Source: Clostridium thailandense
GTDB lineage: Bacteria > Bacillota > Clostridia > Clostridiales > Clostridiaceae
Assembly (NCBI RefSeq): GCF_019207025.1
Contig: NZ_JAEEGC010000164.1
Location: 1 to 33,557, forward strand
Length of the DNA stretch: 33,557 nucleotides
Direction of reading: 5' to 3'
Position numbers and translations under genes: made by a program. The notes under the pieces are model-generated. The model worked only from the letters and a program-made list of their open reading frames with translations, did not search any database and was not told the origin of the DNA. This document shows, one piece after another, positions 1 to 8,325 of the stretch (its first letter is position 1; every line of letters begins with the position of its first letter).

Positions 1-190
1 TATGTTTCCAAAGCTGAAGGCACATATAAAAACTTTTTAGTCAATCTTAGCAAAACATTTTAGAAAATCTTAGAATTATTTATATGTTTGAGGCACGAGT
101 TTATAAATGATTCTTAGATTTTCAAAATGTTGAGCTTTTAGATTGATCAAAAGTTTTTATCGTGCTGAATCTTGGAAAAATATACCAAAG
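1..190. repeat. Long imperfect palindrome, MITE-like
   Basis: The left arm (about 1-85) and the right arm (about 100-187) are imperfect reverse complements. Matched blocks from outside in are TTTCCAA / TTGGAAA, GGCAC / GTGC, ATAAAAACTTTT / AAAAGTTTTTAT, TCAATCT / AGATTGA, ACATTTT / AAAATGT and GAAAATCT / AGATTTTC, ending in ATTTATA / TATAAAT around a loop near 87-104. Mismatches fall mainly at small TAG insertions in the left arm. The left end may continue beyond the window. No protein is encoded. An imperfect palindrome of this length is typical of a miniature inverted-repeat element or a very long RNA hairpin; no transposase or target duplication could be shown. Confidence 0.55.
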
Positions 191-224
191 TGTAAGTCTA
201 CTTTCGGCCGTGGGCATCTATAAA

Positions 225-1559
225 CTATTTACTATACCAATTTTTTATAATTAATGCGCTTTGCTCACTAGGATAATAGCGTTTATCAGAACTATTCTCA
301 CCTATTGCAAATATAGAAATGCCTAGAAGCCACGATTCATTTTCAAACTCTTTTTTGTAGGCTTCAAAACAATTAGCCTGTTCCACTTCATTTAAAATAT
401 CGTCTTGATTTGGATTCCATGGCTCAGCTGAGGCCTTATTAATCTTAGGGAACCCAAGTTCTCCAAAGAAGATAGGCTTGCCCCATGCTTCATGAAGTTT
501 TTCTATTTGCTTCTTTACATTTTGCCTTCTAGTATAACTTTCTGTACTTTCAATGGCCTTTACTAACTCTTCCACTGTATATGTATCAATATTAGACTGT
601 TTGTCCGTTAACTCAAAGTAAGCTGCTATAGATATAAAGTCTAGTTTTGAAAACATCTTATTATTTAACTTGCTTTGGTAATCTTCATTTTTATACCACC
701 AACTTGTCCTATAAGTCACTAATCCATTATAATAGCTTCTAACATAATCAATAGTGTCACACCAGTAGCCCTCTGCGTATTCCATATTTGTGAAACTTGA
801 TCCTATATTTAGAACGTCTATATTATATGGAACTAAAATTTTATCTATTAATTCTTTTAGTACATTAGTTTTCCAGTTCCAAAAGAAAGTATTTATATTG
901 TCAGGCTTCCATTTCGTTTCAGATTCACTACCGTTAGCAATCCATGGGTAAGGCTCTAGTATTATATTTATATTTTTCCCCTTCAATTCTTTTATCAAGC
1001 TTATTGCTCTTTCCTCACTCTCCTTGTCTACTGTCATATTGCTAGAAGTCAAATCTTCTATTTTTATTGTTACAGGTATATTTAAAGTATTAAGTTGGAA
1101 TTTATCTATATCCTTTAAAACCTGATCAATATTATAATCTGTAGATAAATTACCAGATTTAATTTTAGTATCAAGAAATTTATTTGAGCTTCTGCTCTGG
1201 ATACTAAAATGTATTTGACTCTCATTTTGTAGTTTTTTACCTTCCTTAGAGTGTATGTTTTTACCAAGATTTAATGTGTACTTTTCTCCTGGCAAATATC
1301 CGCCTTCTGGTGCTGTTACTTTAATTTCTTTACTATTGTCTCCAATTTGAACTCCTGAATTCACCTTATTTCCTTTACTGTCTGACACTAGTATAGATCC
1401 TTTAGTTAAATCATCAAAAATAACTTCACTATTAAATTTAATTGTCCAGACTTTATTTGAATCTACAGTTTGATTATCTATAAAACTTGCAGCCTGTACA
1501 TTAGTTTCTGCTAATAATAAGGTAGTAAAAATAACCACTGATAGAATTTTATTTTTCAA
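225..1559 (-). CDS. Secreted Ig-like + GH113-like TIM-barrel protein
   Basis: 444 residues. Residues 1-24 form a signal peptide ending VQA-A with no lipobox, so the product is probably secreted. Residues 25-120 look like an SbsA-type Ig-like domain, common on Firmicute surface proteins. Residues 130-444 resemble GH113-like TIM-barrel glycosidases: strands end in NIILEPYPWI (198-207) and FISIAAYFEL (308-317), and the motif IFFGELGF (363-370) supplies the expected nucleophile Glu367. The usual acid/base motif IG(N/T/S)E reads NIGSSFT here (251-257), with Ser255 where Glu is expected, so activity is uncertain. The start is TTG with an AGAGGA site seven bases upstream; no ATG lies close. The gene stands alone behind its own promoter. 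The fold family is fairly sure, the substrate unknown. Confidence 0.75.
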   Translation of the reverse strand: MKNKILSVVIFTTLLLAETNVQAASFIDNQTVDSNKVWTIKFNSEVIFDDLTKGSILVSDSKGNKVNSGVQIGDNSKEIKVTAPEGGYLPGEKYTLNLGKNIHSKEGKKLQNESQIHFSIQSRSSNKFLDTKIKSGNLSTDYNIDQVLKDIDKFQLNTLNIPVTIKIEDLTSSNMTVDKESEERAISLIKELKGKNINIILEPYPWIANGSESETKWKPDNINTFFWNWKTNVLKELIDKILVPYNIDVLNIGSSFTNMEYAEGYWCDTIDYVRSYYNGLVTYRTSWWYKNEDYQSKLNNKMFSKLDFISIAAYFELTDKQSNIDTYTVEELVKAIESTESYTRRQNVKKQIEKLHEAWGKPIFFGELGFPKINKASAEPWNPNQDDILNEVEQANCFEAYKKEFENESWLLGISIFAIGENSSDKRYYPSEQSALIIKNWYSK

Positions 1560-1797
1560 TTTATTGTCCTCTCTTTCCTATTATGTATAAGTTTTTGCAT
1601 AGGTTTAAAATTATGTTACCAATCTTCAACTTTTGTCTTAAGAATATTGTACATTATATTCCATTTAAATACAATTTGCTTTATTTTTTTGAATTTTTAA
1701 TATCTTATTTTCATTAAAAATAAGCTTTTAATATTGTTTAAAAATTTTAAGTAAAAAAGCGAATATAAGAATTTCATTTTTAGTGGTTTACTTTAGA

Positions 1798-1827
1798 ATT
1801 ATGTTAACATAATATTGTAATTGTCAA
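1798..1827 (-). promoter_or_regulatory. Sigma-A-like promoter of the GH113-like gene with overlapping palindrome
   Basis: On the minus strand TTGACA (1827-1822) is followed after 18 bases by CATAAT (1803-1798). The perfect 14-base palindrome TTATGTTAACATAA (1799-1812) covers the -10 region and could be an operator. The leader to the TTG start is over 200 bases, AT-rich, with no recognisable riboswitch. The rest of the 1560-1900 gap holds nothing else I can identify. Confidence 0.5.
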
Positions 1828-1901
1828 CAAAGTCATGACATCATTTTGATAGTGTATAAAAATCACTTCGGAAAATGTTGAAAATCTCAACAAATACAAA
1901 A

Positions 1902-1951
1902 ACAGCCTGGTATTTTAGTTGAAAAAATTATCAACTAAAATATCAGGCTGT
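1902..1951 (-). terminator. Intrinsic terminator after the Cys-rich gene
   Basis: A near-perfect stem pairs ACAGCCTGGTATTTTAGTTGA with TCAACTAAAATATCAGGCTGT around an eight-base loop. On the minus strand it is followed by TTTTTGTATTTG. It lies 26 bases after the stop of the gene ending at 1978. Confidence 0.85.
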
Positions 1952-1977
1952 CTCTTAATTATATTATCGTAGAAATA

Positions 1978-2724
1978 CTATTTAGAAGACTGCCCATAAT
2001 TCTTGTACATTGGAAAGCAATTATTCTCATAAGGTATATACATACTGTGCTTCCGCATATAAATAGAAGGAATTAGTTCTTTTATATCTACCTCAACCTT
2101 CTCATGTAGTTCTTCTATATCCTTTCTTAGAGATTTATTAAAAGCATCTGTAGCAGCATAAATGCCGGCTTCAATAGAAGCTACAAAAGCACCCCAAGCA
2201 GTTAAAACTACAGCAGATATAAATGCTTTACCAGCCCTTTCAGCTGCCTTTTTCAGACAACTTTCCAGCCATTTAGGCAGTACATATTCTACCTCTGTTA
2301 AAATTCGCGTAGGATAGCAAACTCTAATAACTATATCCTGATGTAAGGCTCCAAATACAGGAAGTTTCTCTACCACCTTGTACTCAATGCAACTATATCC
2401 CTCTGGTGGAATGCAAGGCTTAAACCTTCCAATTATGTTTCTTAATATATTTTCAGCATTCTTAGTTTCTTCTAAGATGTTTTCCCAAATCTCACTACCC
2501 TCTTCTACCCATTGTCCGCCCAACTTTTCCACATGCTCTTTCCAGGCCTTCCAGTTTGGGATAGGTGGAGCAGCTATTACTGTTTTTCGTACATTTGATT
2601 GCCTGCTCTCATTAAAATTGACGAATGGTTTAGGAAATGAATTTAACATATAAGAGCCATGATACTTCATCCATTTCCTGCAGCATTTACAACACATGTA
2701 TGGGGCATAGTAGTTATTATACAA
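1978..2724 (-). CDS. Hypothetical protein with Cys-rich N-terminus
   Basis: 248 residues; I do not recognise the family. The N-terminus carries a Tyr/Cys cluster (YMCCKCCRKW, residues 9-18) that could bind metal or be lipid-modified. Residues about 55-100 are amphipathic and Trp/Glu-rich. A moderately hydrophobic Ala-rich stretch (about 165-192) could be a membrane helix or a buried helix, and an acidic helix follows. The C-terminus is again Tyr/Pro/Asn-rich. The start is TTG with GGGAGG eight bases upstream. The gene is monocistronic: its own terminator lies downstream, and another at 2853-2892 separates it from the YitT gene. The Tyr-rich ends recall small coat or surface proteins of spore formers, but that is only an impression. 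Confidence 0.65.
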   Translation of the reverse strand: MYNNYYAPYMCCKCCRKWMKYHGSYMLNSFPKPFVNFNESRQSNVRKTVIAAPPIPNWKAWKEHVEKLGGQWVEEGSEIWENILEETKNAENILRNIIGRFKPCIPPEGYSCIEYKVVEKLPVFGALHQDIVIRVCYPTRILTEVEYVLPKWLESCLKKAAERAGKAFISAVVLTAWGAFVASIEAGIYAATDAFNKSLRKDIEELHEKVEVDIKELIPSIYMRKHSMYIPYENNCFPMYKNYGQSSK

Positions 2725-2852
2725 ACTTATTACCTCCCTTTTTTATATATAAATTTAATTATTATATACATCTTATGTTATTAAGAGTTCTATTGTTCCT
2801 TTTTTAATGTTGATGTTTAAGATATGACCATCCTATCTTCACCGTACCAAAT

Positions 2853-2892
2853 AAAAATAGGTATAAGAGCAAATTTCTCTTATACCTATTTT
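2853..2892 (-). terminator. Intrinsic terminator after the YitT-family gene
   Basis: AAAAATAGGTATAAGAG pairs with CTCTTATACCTATTTTT around a short loop, with T-rich flanks on both strands, so it could work in both directions. It lies about 60 bases after the stop at 2955. Confidence 0.8.
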
Positions 2893-2954
2893 TTAGAAGT
2901 AACTTATATACTGTTATAAATTCAAAAGCTAAAATATATTTTTTACCGAACTTT

Positions 2955-3833
2955 CTAAACATCATCAACAAGACTATCAAATCCATTCCCCTTACCCCAT
3001 ACAGACATAACAGGCATAACATTTACAAAGGCGTTTACATCATTGCCAGCTATAAATCTCTTGATTAACATGCTTTCACGTGGAGAACAAATTGTAACCA
3101 GCTTAATTCGAGTTAGATTCATATATCCACCTTTAATCTGGTAAGCACTGACTCCTCTGTTCATTTTATGTAGTATATAATCTGTTATTTCCTCATGTTT
3201 ATCGCTTATTATTTCTATTTGAACCTTTTTAGAACCAAATCCAAAAAGAACCATATTCATTGCCTTCATAAGTATTATCTCTGAGATAACTGCATATAGG
3301 GCTATATTCATACCATAAATAATAGCTGAAGATATAATTATTATTGCATCTATACCAAGCAAAAGTTCACTAATACTAATAAAAGGGAAAACTTTATGAT
3401 GTAATATTTTCGCTAAGGTATCAGTTCCACCAAATGAAAATCCTCTTTTTAGTATGAGCCCGCACCCTAATCCACTTATTATTCCATAATAAATTGAAGC
3501 CAGCATTAAATCATTACTTATAGAAGGAATTTGCAACTTATCAAATAGAATTAGTATTATAGGAAAAACTAGAGATAACGTAATTATTTTAAACCCTTCT
3601 CTTTTTCCAAGGGTTGCCCATGCGATAGCAAGTACTAATACTGATAATGCATAGTAAATATAAGTATATTTTATATATATCAGCTTGTCTATTATGATTG
3701 ATATACCAGTAATTCCTCCAGTAGTTAATCCATTTGGCTTTAAAATCGAAGTAGTTGCAAATGCACAAAGTACACATCCAGCTAGTAAAAATAACAAGTC
3801 TAATGCCGGTCTTCTGTAATCAATTTTTTTCAC
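2955..3833 (-). CDS. YitT family membrane protein (DUF161 + DUF2179)
   Basis: About 292 residues from the GTG start chosen here. The N-terminal two thirds hold five or six hydrophobic segments with family marks such as LKPNGLTTGGITGIS and KRGFSFGGTDTLAKIL. The C-terminal 85 residues form the soluble DUF2179 domain (VQIEIISDKHEEITDYI, then MNRGVSAYQIKGGY). YitT proteins are widespread Firmicute inner-membrane proteins of unknown biochemical role. An in-frame ATG at 3848 has no ribosome site. GTG at 3833 has GGAGG eight bases upstream, which itself overlaps that ATG, so GTG is preferred. The gene is a single unit between two terminators. Confidence 0.88.
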   Translation of the reverse strand: MKKIDYRRPALDLLFLLAGCVLCAFATTSILKPNGLTTGGITGISIIIDKLIYIKYTYIYYALSVLVLAIAWATLGKREGFKIITLSLVFPIILILFDKLQIPSISNDLMLASIYYGIISGLGCGLILKRGFSFGGTDTLAKILHHKVFPFISISELLLGIDAIIIISSAIIYGMNIALYAVISEIILMKAMNMVLFGFGSKKVQIEIISDKHEEITDYILHKMNRGVSAYQIKGGYMNLTRIKLVTICSPRESMLIKRFIAGNDVNAFVNVMPVMSVWGKGNGFDSLVDDV

Positions 3834-3865
3834 TTTATCGCCCTCCATAATAATTTCATATCTAA

Positions 3866-3894
3866 ATAATATATTACAATATATTATAAATCAA
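3866..3894 (-). promoter_or_regulatory. Probable sigma-A promoter of the YitT gene
   Basis: On the minus strand TTGATT (3894-3889) and TATTAT (3871-3866) are 17 bases apart, 33 bases before the GTG start. Just upstream the inverted repeat TGAGATA / TATCTCA (3901-3907, 3924-3930) could bind a regulator. Confidence 0.4.
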
Positions 3895-4068
3895 CATATA
3901 TGAGATATTAAATTTATGTTAAGTATCTCAAGCTAGGTGAAAAAATACACGTTATGTACAAAGCTTATCAATAAAAAGCTAATTTAGTGTACCTCTTAAT
4001 CTTTTTTATACTTTTTCCTTCTTTAACCGTTGCTGTATCGATATTTTAGATACTATTTAAAAATTTCA

Positions 4069-4096
4069 AGCCAATGCTAAGTTTTTAACATTGGCT
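4069..4096 (-). terminator. Terminator after the EamA transporter gene
   Basis: AGCCAATG (4069-4076) pairs with CATTGGCT (4089-4096). The T-tract is better on the plus strand (CTTTTTATG); on the minus strand the tail is CTTGAAATTTTT. It lies about 40 bases after the stop at 4137. Confidence 0.55.
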
Positions 4097-4136
4097 TTTT
4101 ATGTATTTACTAACTATATCATGTCAATTAGAGACT

Positions 4137-5045
4137 CTATGCTTTTTGTTGTCCTACTTTATAATTTGGTTTAATTGATTCATTTTCCTCAGTTACATTC
4201 ATTACAAACACTGAAGCTATCATTAATGCAATTCCAAAAAATTTTATAAAAGAGAATGGTTCTCCTAGAACACTCCATCCTAATATAACTGCGACCACAA
4301 GTTCTATACTTGATAAAACACCTACTTTAGAGAGTTCAATCTTCTTAGATATACCATAAAAATAAAGTGAATATGGTATAGAAGCTGTCACCAAACCTAG
4401 TAAAGCTATTATAGGTAATGTTTTTATATTTGTCATATATCCTACTAAGTCTTCTAACCTAGCAAAAGGAATCATAAAAACAGCCCCAAATAAAAAAGTA
4501 TAAATAAGCACACTTATTTGGTTATCATCTTTAAAAACACCTTTTCCTATTGTAGGTATATTAGCATATACTACGGCTGAACCAATACCTAATAGTAATC
4601 CTATCAGACTAATATTAGTAAAATTTAAGTTTCCACCTGTAACACATATAATGCACCCTAAAAAGCATAATAATAATGAATATTTTTTTCTTAAGTCTAT
4701 ATTTTCTTTATAAAACAACTTAGAAAATAATGCTAAAAATATTGGTGATGTATATAAAAGTACTGCTGCCACGGCTACTCCCACATGTTGTATGGCTTTA
4801 AAGTAAAACATATTAAATAAACATTGTATTAAACCCATTATAACTGAAAAACCAAATTCTTTTTTAGTAAGTTTGAACCTATATCTTTTTGTCAAGGCAT
4901 ATATAATTAACCCCAAACAACCAAAGAATAGTCTGAAAAATCCGATTTGCTCTGATATTAAGTTGTATTTCATTAATACACTGGCAAAAATACCTATAAC
5001 TCCCCAAAGGCTTGCTCCTAATATTAGAGCTACGTATCTATTCAT
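4137..5045 (-). CDS. EamA-family (DMT) transporter
   Basis: 302 residues from the start chosen. About ten membrane helices lie in two homologous EamA halves, the first starting YVALILGASLWGVIGIFASV and the second around NISLIGLLLGIGSAVVYANI. The drug/metabolite transporter superfamily mostly exports metabolites or amino acids; the substrate cannot be read from sequence. The open frame extends to an upstream ATG at 5084, but ATG 5045 has GAGGGGGA directly upstream and begins just before helix 1, so it is preferred. A good sigma-A promoter lies at 5187-5215 and a hairpin follows the gene, so it is probably transcribed alone. Confidence 0.88.
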   Translation of the reverse strand: MNRYVALILGASLWGVIGIFASVLMKYNLISEQIGFFRLFFGCLGLIIYALTKRYRFKLTKKEFGFSVIMGLIQCLFNMFYFKAIQHVGVAVAAVLLYTSPIFLALFSKLFYKENIDLRKKYSLLLCFLGCIICVTGGNLNFTNISLIGLLLGIGSAVVYANIPTIGKGVFKDDNQISVLIYTFLFGAVFMIPFARLEDLVGYMTNIKTLPIIALLGLVTASIPYSLYFYGISKKIELSKVGVLSSIELVVAVILGWSVLGEPFSFIKFFGIALMIASVFVMNVTEENESIKPNYKVGQQKA

Positions 5046-5186
5046 TTTTTCATCCCCCTCGTAATTTGAATACTTAAAACACATAAATTATCCTAAAATA
5101 ACAACTCTTATATATCTAAAGTCTTACTATTTATTACAATAAATACAACTTCCTTTTATCCTAGGATATAGATCATCTATAATATA

Positions 5187-5215
5187 ATTGTATTAAGCCT
5201 AAAAGTCTATGTCAA
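5187..5215 (-). promoter_or_regulatory. Sigma-A promoter of the EamA gene
   Basis: On the minus strand TTGACA (5215-5210) and TACAAT (5192-5187) are exactly 17 bases apart. The leader is about 130 bases and holds two perfect palindromes, TATCCTAGGATA (5157-5168) and a TATTTATT / AATAAATA pair near 5130-5147, candidate regulator sites. The remainder of the 5046-5397 gap is A/T-rich with nothing else recognised apart from the terminator at 5350. Confidence 0.65.
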
Positions 5216-5349
5216 GAAATATCTAAAAATTTTTTTTAAGAACTAAAAAAAAATAATCAAACTAATTAGGATTAGAATCAATCTCAATTTTTAAATTATG
5301 TTTACTGTTTCCTAAGTCTTCAGACTGAACAGGCTAAAACCAAAAAACA

Positions 5350-5390
5350 AAGGGGTTGCCGTACTTACCTAAGTGCGACGACCCCTTTAC
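5350..5390 (-). terminator. Terminator of the regulator-MFS-Vat operon
   Basis: AAAGGGGTTGCCGTACTTA pairs, with a few G-U pairs, with TAAGTGCGACGACCCCTTT. On the minus strand it is followed by GTTTTTTGG. It begins seven bases after the stop of the acetyltransferase gene. Confidence 0.88.
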
Positions 5391-5397
5391 ATAAAAA

Positions 5398-6033
5398 TTA
5401 TCTACTTATTAATGAATCTAATCCAGCTTGTGATGTTAGTTTTTCAAGATTATTAAATATCTTCTCTTCGTCCCAGTTCCACCATTGGAGCTTTATAAGA
5501 AATTCTATCTTTCCATCACTAAAACGCTTCTTAATAAATTTGGCTGGGTTACCTCCGTAAATTGCATAGGGTTCAATGTTTTTTACTACAGTTGAATTAG
5601 CAGCAATAATTGCGCCATCACCAACTTTAACCCCAGGCATAATAGTTACATTCTGTCCAATCCATACATCATTGCCAATCACCGTGTCACCCTTAAAAGG
5701 TAAATGTTCTACTGTTGGAGTTACTTTTTCCCATCCACCTCCAAAGATATTGAAAGGATAGGTCGTAATTCCATCCATTCTATGGTTTGCGCCATTCATT
5801 ATAAACTTAACACCTTCAGCTATTGCACAGAACTTGCCTATTATGAGCCTATCTCCCAGGAATTCATAGTGGTGTTCTATGTTATCGTAAAATTTCTCAG
5901 GAGAGTTTTTATTGTCACTATAGTAAGTGTACTCTCCTATCTCAACATTAGGTCTTTTAGGTAAATTGCTTATATAGCAAACTGTTTTTATATTTTCATT
6001 TGGATAAAGTTTTTTCTTATCTGGTCCAATCAT
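5398..6033 (-). CDS. Vat-type (xenobiotic) O-acetyltransferase
   Basis: 211 residues, the usual length of the Vat/CatB left-handed beta-helix acetyltransferases, which transfer acetyl from acetyl-CoA to streptogramin A or related antibiotics. Family marks are IGKFCAIAEGVKFIMNGANHRMDG (first part near 65-74, active-site His84 in NGANHRMDG), GGGWEKVTPT, the hexapeptide repeats GDTVIGNDVWIGQNVTIMPG, and the C-terminal YGGNPAKFIKKRF and LQWWNW motifs. The sequence is close to VatD-like enzymes throughout, including their insertion loop, so streptogramin A acetylation is plausible but not proven. It starts 14 bases after the MFS exporter gene, with GGAGG in that gap, so the two are co-transcribed. 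It is the last gene of the operon before a strong terminator. Confidence 0.88.
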   Translation of the reverse strand: MIGPDKKKLYPNENIKTVCYISNLPKRPNVEIGEYTYYSDNKNSPEKFYDNIEHHYEFLGDRLIIGKFCAIAEGVKFIMNGANHRMDGITTYPFNIFGGGWEKVTPTVEHLPFKGDTVIGNDVWIGQNVTIMPGVKVGDGAIIAANSTVVKNIEPYAIYGGNPAKFIKKRFSDGKIEFLIKLQWWNWDEEKIFNNLEKLTSQAGLDSLISR

Positions 6034-6047
6034 AATATTTATCCCTC

Positions 6048-7280
6048 CTATTCCCCACCAGCAATCAATTTATTTTCTTTATTAAATAACTTTGCAGATA
6101 GAAGCATTCCTAAGAAAAACAGAGCACCAGAAATCTCATACATGATTACCAGAGAAAACTGAACCTTTAACCATCCTGCTAAACTCATTGTAATCACCAT
6201 TGCTCCCATAAAAAGTGGGTTTAGAACACCATTAACCCGTCCTACAAATTTCTCCTCAGTAAATTGTAGAATAAGAGTATTAATTCCAATGTGAATACAA
6301 GGCATAAACAATCCGTTGAAAAACTGAAATACAATAGTAGTTATCCAATTTGTAGATATTCCAATCCCTATAATTGATATAGCATTGGTAAGCATACCAA
6401 TGGCAAGGAGTTTTTGTGGACTAGTCTTTTTTGAAATACTAAGCAGTAAACCACCTCCTATAAGCATTGCTGCACCATTTGTTGCAAGCAGCCATTGCAA
6501 ATTTTCCTTTGGCAAACTCAATCTTTCTACTATAATAAAAATTTCTAGAGGTTGAATAATGCCCACCGCGAAACCTGCTATAGCAAAAACTCCACCAAGT
6601 ATAGTAAGTACTTTTCTCTCCCATACATATCTAAAACCGTCACTTAATTCCTTCCAAAAATTTGCCTCTACTTTTTTATTTTCTTCTTTTTTATCAGCAG
6701 GCAGAAATGTCAATACTACTGCCGATAGTAAAAATGCCACTCCCATTACCCCGATTGCAATATCAATGCCAAATCTTTGATATACAAATGTACCAAGCAT
6801 CGGTCCTATAATCATGAAAATTGCCATTAATGTTTGAAACATTGCCATTCCAATTTGAAGCATTTCAACAGGCACATGAATTTTGAACAGCTTCATAGAA
6901 GATGGCTGGGAAAATTGTGAAAGAATAGATGAAATAAAGGTTACAAAAAATACAGCTTGCCAGGTACCAAAAATTATTGTAAGCAGTACTAATAATACTG
7001 AAATAGCACTTAATAAATCACACCAAACCATTGTGCGTTTTGGACGCCAGCGGTCTGCATAAGTCCCTCCTATAAAAGAAAAAATAAATATTGGCGCAAA
7101 TTCTGCAACAGAAATCATTGAAACTGCAAAAGGGTCATTCTGGGTTTTCTCCATTACAAACAATAGAATAGCAAAATTACGAACCCATATCCCTATTTGC
7201 AGCAAAATACCAGAAATCATGATAACTTGAACAAAACGATTTCTAAAAAAACTTACTGCTGTAGGCGACGAATTTTCCAT
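6048..7280 (-). CDS. MFS exporter (MFS_3 / macrolide-efflux-like)
   Basis: 410 residues with about twelve membrane helices and a central loop near 195-215. The N-terminal region FRNRFVQVIMISGILLQIG and the motif-A-like FIGGTYADRWRPKRTMVWCD (after helix 2) place it with MFS_3 drug exporters such as Mef and EntS relatives. Pairing with a Vat-like acetyltransferase suggests an antibiotic-defence role: modify and expel. The ATG has CAGGAGTG upstream. The gene lies 51 bases after the multi-domain regulator gene and 14 before the acetyltransferase gene, forming one operon from the promoter at 8325. Confidence 0.88.
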   Translation of the reverse strand: MENSSPTAVSFFRNRFVQVIMISGILLQIGIWVRNFAILLFVMEKTQNDPFAVSMISVAEFAPIFIFSFIGGTYADRWRPKRTMVWCDLLSAISVLLVLLTIIFGTWQAVFFVTFISSILSQFSQPSSMKLFKIHVPVEMLQIGMAMFQTLMAIFMIIGPMLGTFVYQRFGIDIAIGVMGVAFLLSAVVLTFLPADKKEENKKVEANFWKELSDGFRYVWERKVLTILGGVFAIAGFAVGIIQPLEIFIIVERLSLPKENLQWLLATNGAAMLIGGGLLLSISKKTSPQKLLAIGMLTNAISIIGIGISTNWITTIVFQFFNGLFMPCIHIGINTLILQFTEEKFVGRVNGVLNPLFMGAMVITMSLAGWLKVQFSLVIMYEISGALFFLGMLLSAKLFNKENKLIAGGE

Positions 7281-7331
7281 TTAATCACTCCTGAAATTTA
7301 TTCAAAATTAGAATCTTTCTTACTATCAAAC

Positions 7332-8294
7332 TTAATTGTACAACCTTAAGCTTTCCCCCTGACTATCAATCCACATATGTAGAAGCTCCTTTAAATCGTC
7401 AACTTTTTCTGTGGCTCCTTCTATTTGTTTAAGCTTTTCTATCACTTCAAACGTAAAAGCATTTTCTCCATATGTTTTCCAATCCTCTTGTAGTTTCTTT
7501 GACTTAAAGTTACCCATATTTAATTTAAACTTTATTCCCTCAAAAGGCTTATATAGATTAGTACATATATCTACAAAAGAATACCCTGTAATTGTATTAT
7601 GTATCTTAATTATTCCCATTTCCACCTCTTGCTGCTTATAATTATTAATAAGTTCTTTTCTATTTAACTTTTCCATCCTATTTTCCCCACAATTCCTATA
7701 ATATTTGCTTCCATCCTTTGTTCTGCTTAAATATCCATAGTCCACTAGATAACGTCGTATAGTAGCATCATCTCCGTAGATAGTTTTGATGAGATTTTTT
7801 ACTTCCTTTTCTGTATATTCCTTCTTTGGTTCAAATAAGGCAGCAAATCTTGGCAATAGTTCTTTTCTTTTTCCTTCTCTAGTCGGGAAAATTCTAAGTT
7901 TATGTGGCGTTAACGTTGGTATATTCTCTTCTGCTAACTCCATTGCTGCTAAAAAGGCTCTTGCATGCCTTGCTCGCTCTCTTAATGCAAATCTCATATT
8001 TCTTACTGTTGATTCTGTACAAGCAAGCTTACTAGAAATTTCTTTGTCAGTATATTTGTTTGATGTCATTATTAGAAATTCTTTTTGAATTTCAGTAAGT
8101 CCAGTATACTTCTTGTCTAGCAAAAGCAGCCTTTCAATTGGATTACCATGCTTTTCACTATGAGCTTTTACATTATCATTACTTTTGCCAATTTTTTCGC
8201 CACATACTAGGCAAATAAATTCTCCTTCTTTGCTGTTCCAAATGTATCCCCTTTTGAAATCCTCTATTGTTGCATTACGAAACATCTCCTCCAT
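7332..8294 (-). CDS. Zinc-finger/HTH/DUF2087/GIY-YIG-like regulator
   Basis: 320 residues with an unusual domain string. Residues 28-49 hold C28-x2-C31-x13-H45-x3-H49, a C2H2-like zinc site. Residues 65-115 resemble a LuxR-type helix-turn-helix (TDKEISSKLACTESTVRNMR). Residues 130-200 match DUF2087 (RIFPTREGKRKELL, then DDATIRRYLVDYGYLSRT). Residues 226-315 look like a GIY-YIG nuclease fold with a degraded active site: GIY reads GII, YIG reads YSF, while LQEDWKTYGENAFTFEVIE is retained. DUF2087 proteins are usually annotated as transcription regulators. It is the first gene of an operon with an MFS exporter and a Vat acetyltransferase, so it probably controls that resistance pair and itself. 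A function for the GIY-YIG-like part is unknown; ligand or RNA binding is possible. Confidence 0.8.
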   Translation of the reverse strand: MEEMFRNATIEDFKRGYIWNSKEGEFICLVCGEKIGKSNDNVKAHSEKHGNPIERLLLLDKKYTGLTEIQKEFLIMTSNKYTDKEISSKLACTESTVRNMRFALRERARHARAFLAAMELAEENIPTLTPHKLRIFPTREGKRKELLPRFAALFEPKKEYTEKEVKNLIKTIYGDDATIRRYLVDYGYLSRTKDGSKYYRNCGENRMEKLNRKELINNYKQQEVEMGIIKIHNTITGYSFVDICTNLYKPFEGIKFKLNMGNFKSKKLQEDWKTYGENAFTFEVIEKLKQIEGATEKVDDLKELLHMWIDSQGESLRLYN

Positions 8295-8304
8295 TTTTCC
8301 CTCC

Positions 8305-8325
8305 TGTCTATTATTTTCATAGACA
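8305..8325 (-). promoter_or_regulatory. Inverted repeat in leader of resistance operon
   Basis: TGTCTAT (8305-8311) and ATAGACA (8319-8325) are a perfect seven-base inverted repeat with a seven-base spacer. It lies between the -10 box and the AGGAGG of the regulator gene. It could be an operator for that regulator or a small RNA hairpin near the ribosome site. Confidence 0.5.

Noticed and set aside
1841..1855. ATCATTTTGATAG, similar to an activator half-site
   Set aside because: Single copy with no sigma-54 promoter downstream; AT-rich chance match.
2804..3022. Short minus-strand open frame overlapping the YitT gene end
   Set aside because: It crosses the YitT terminator in another frame and lacks a ribosome site.
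7091..7106. Plus-strand TTGGCGCAAATTCTGC with sigma-54-like spacing
   Set aside because: It lies inside the MFS gene, faces no plus-strand gene and has no activator repeats, so it is probably chance.
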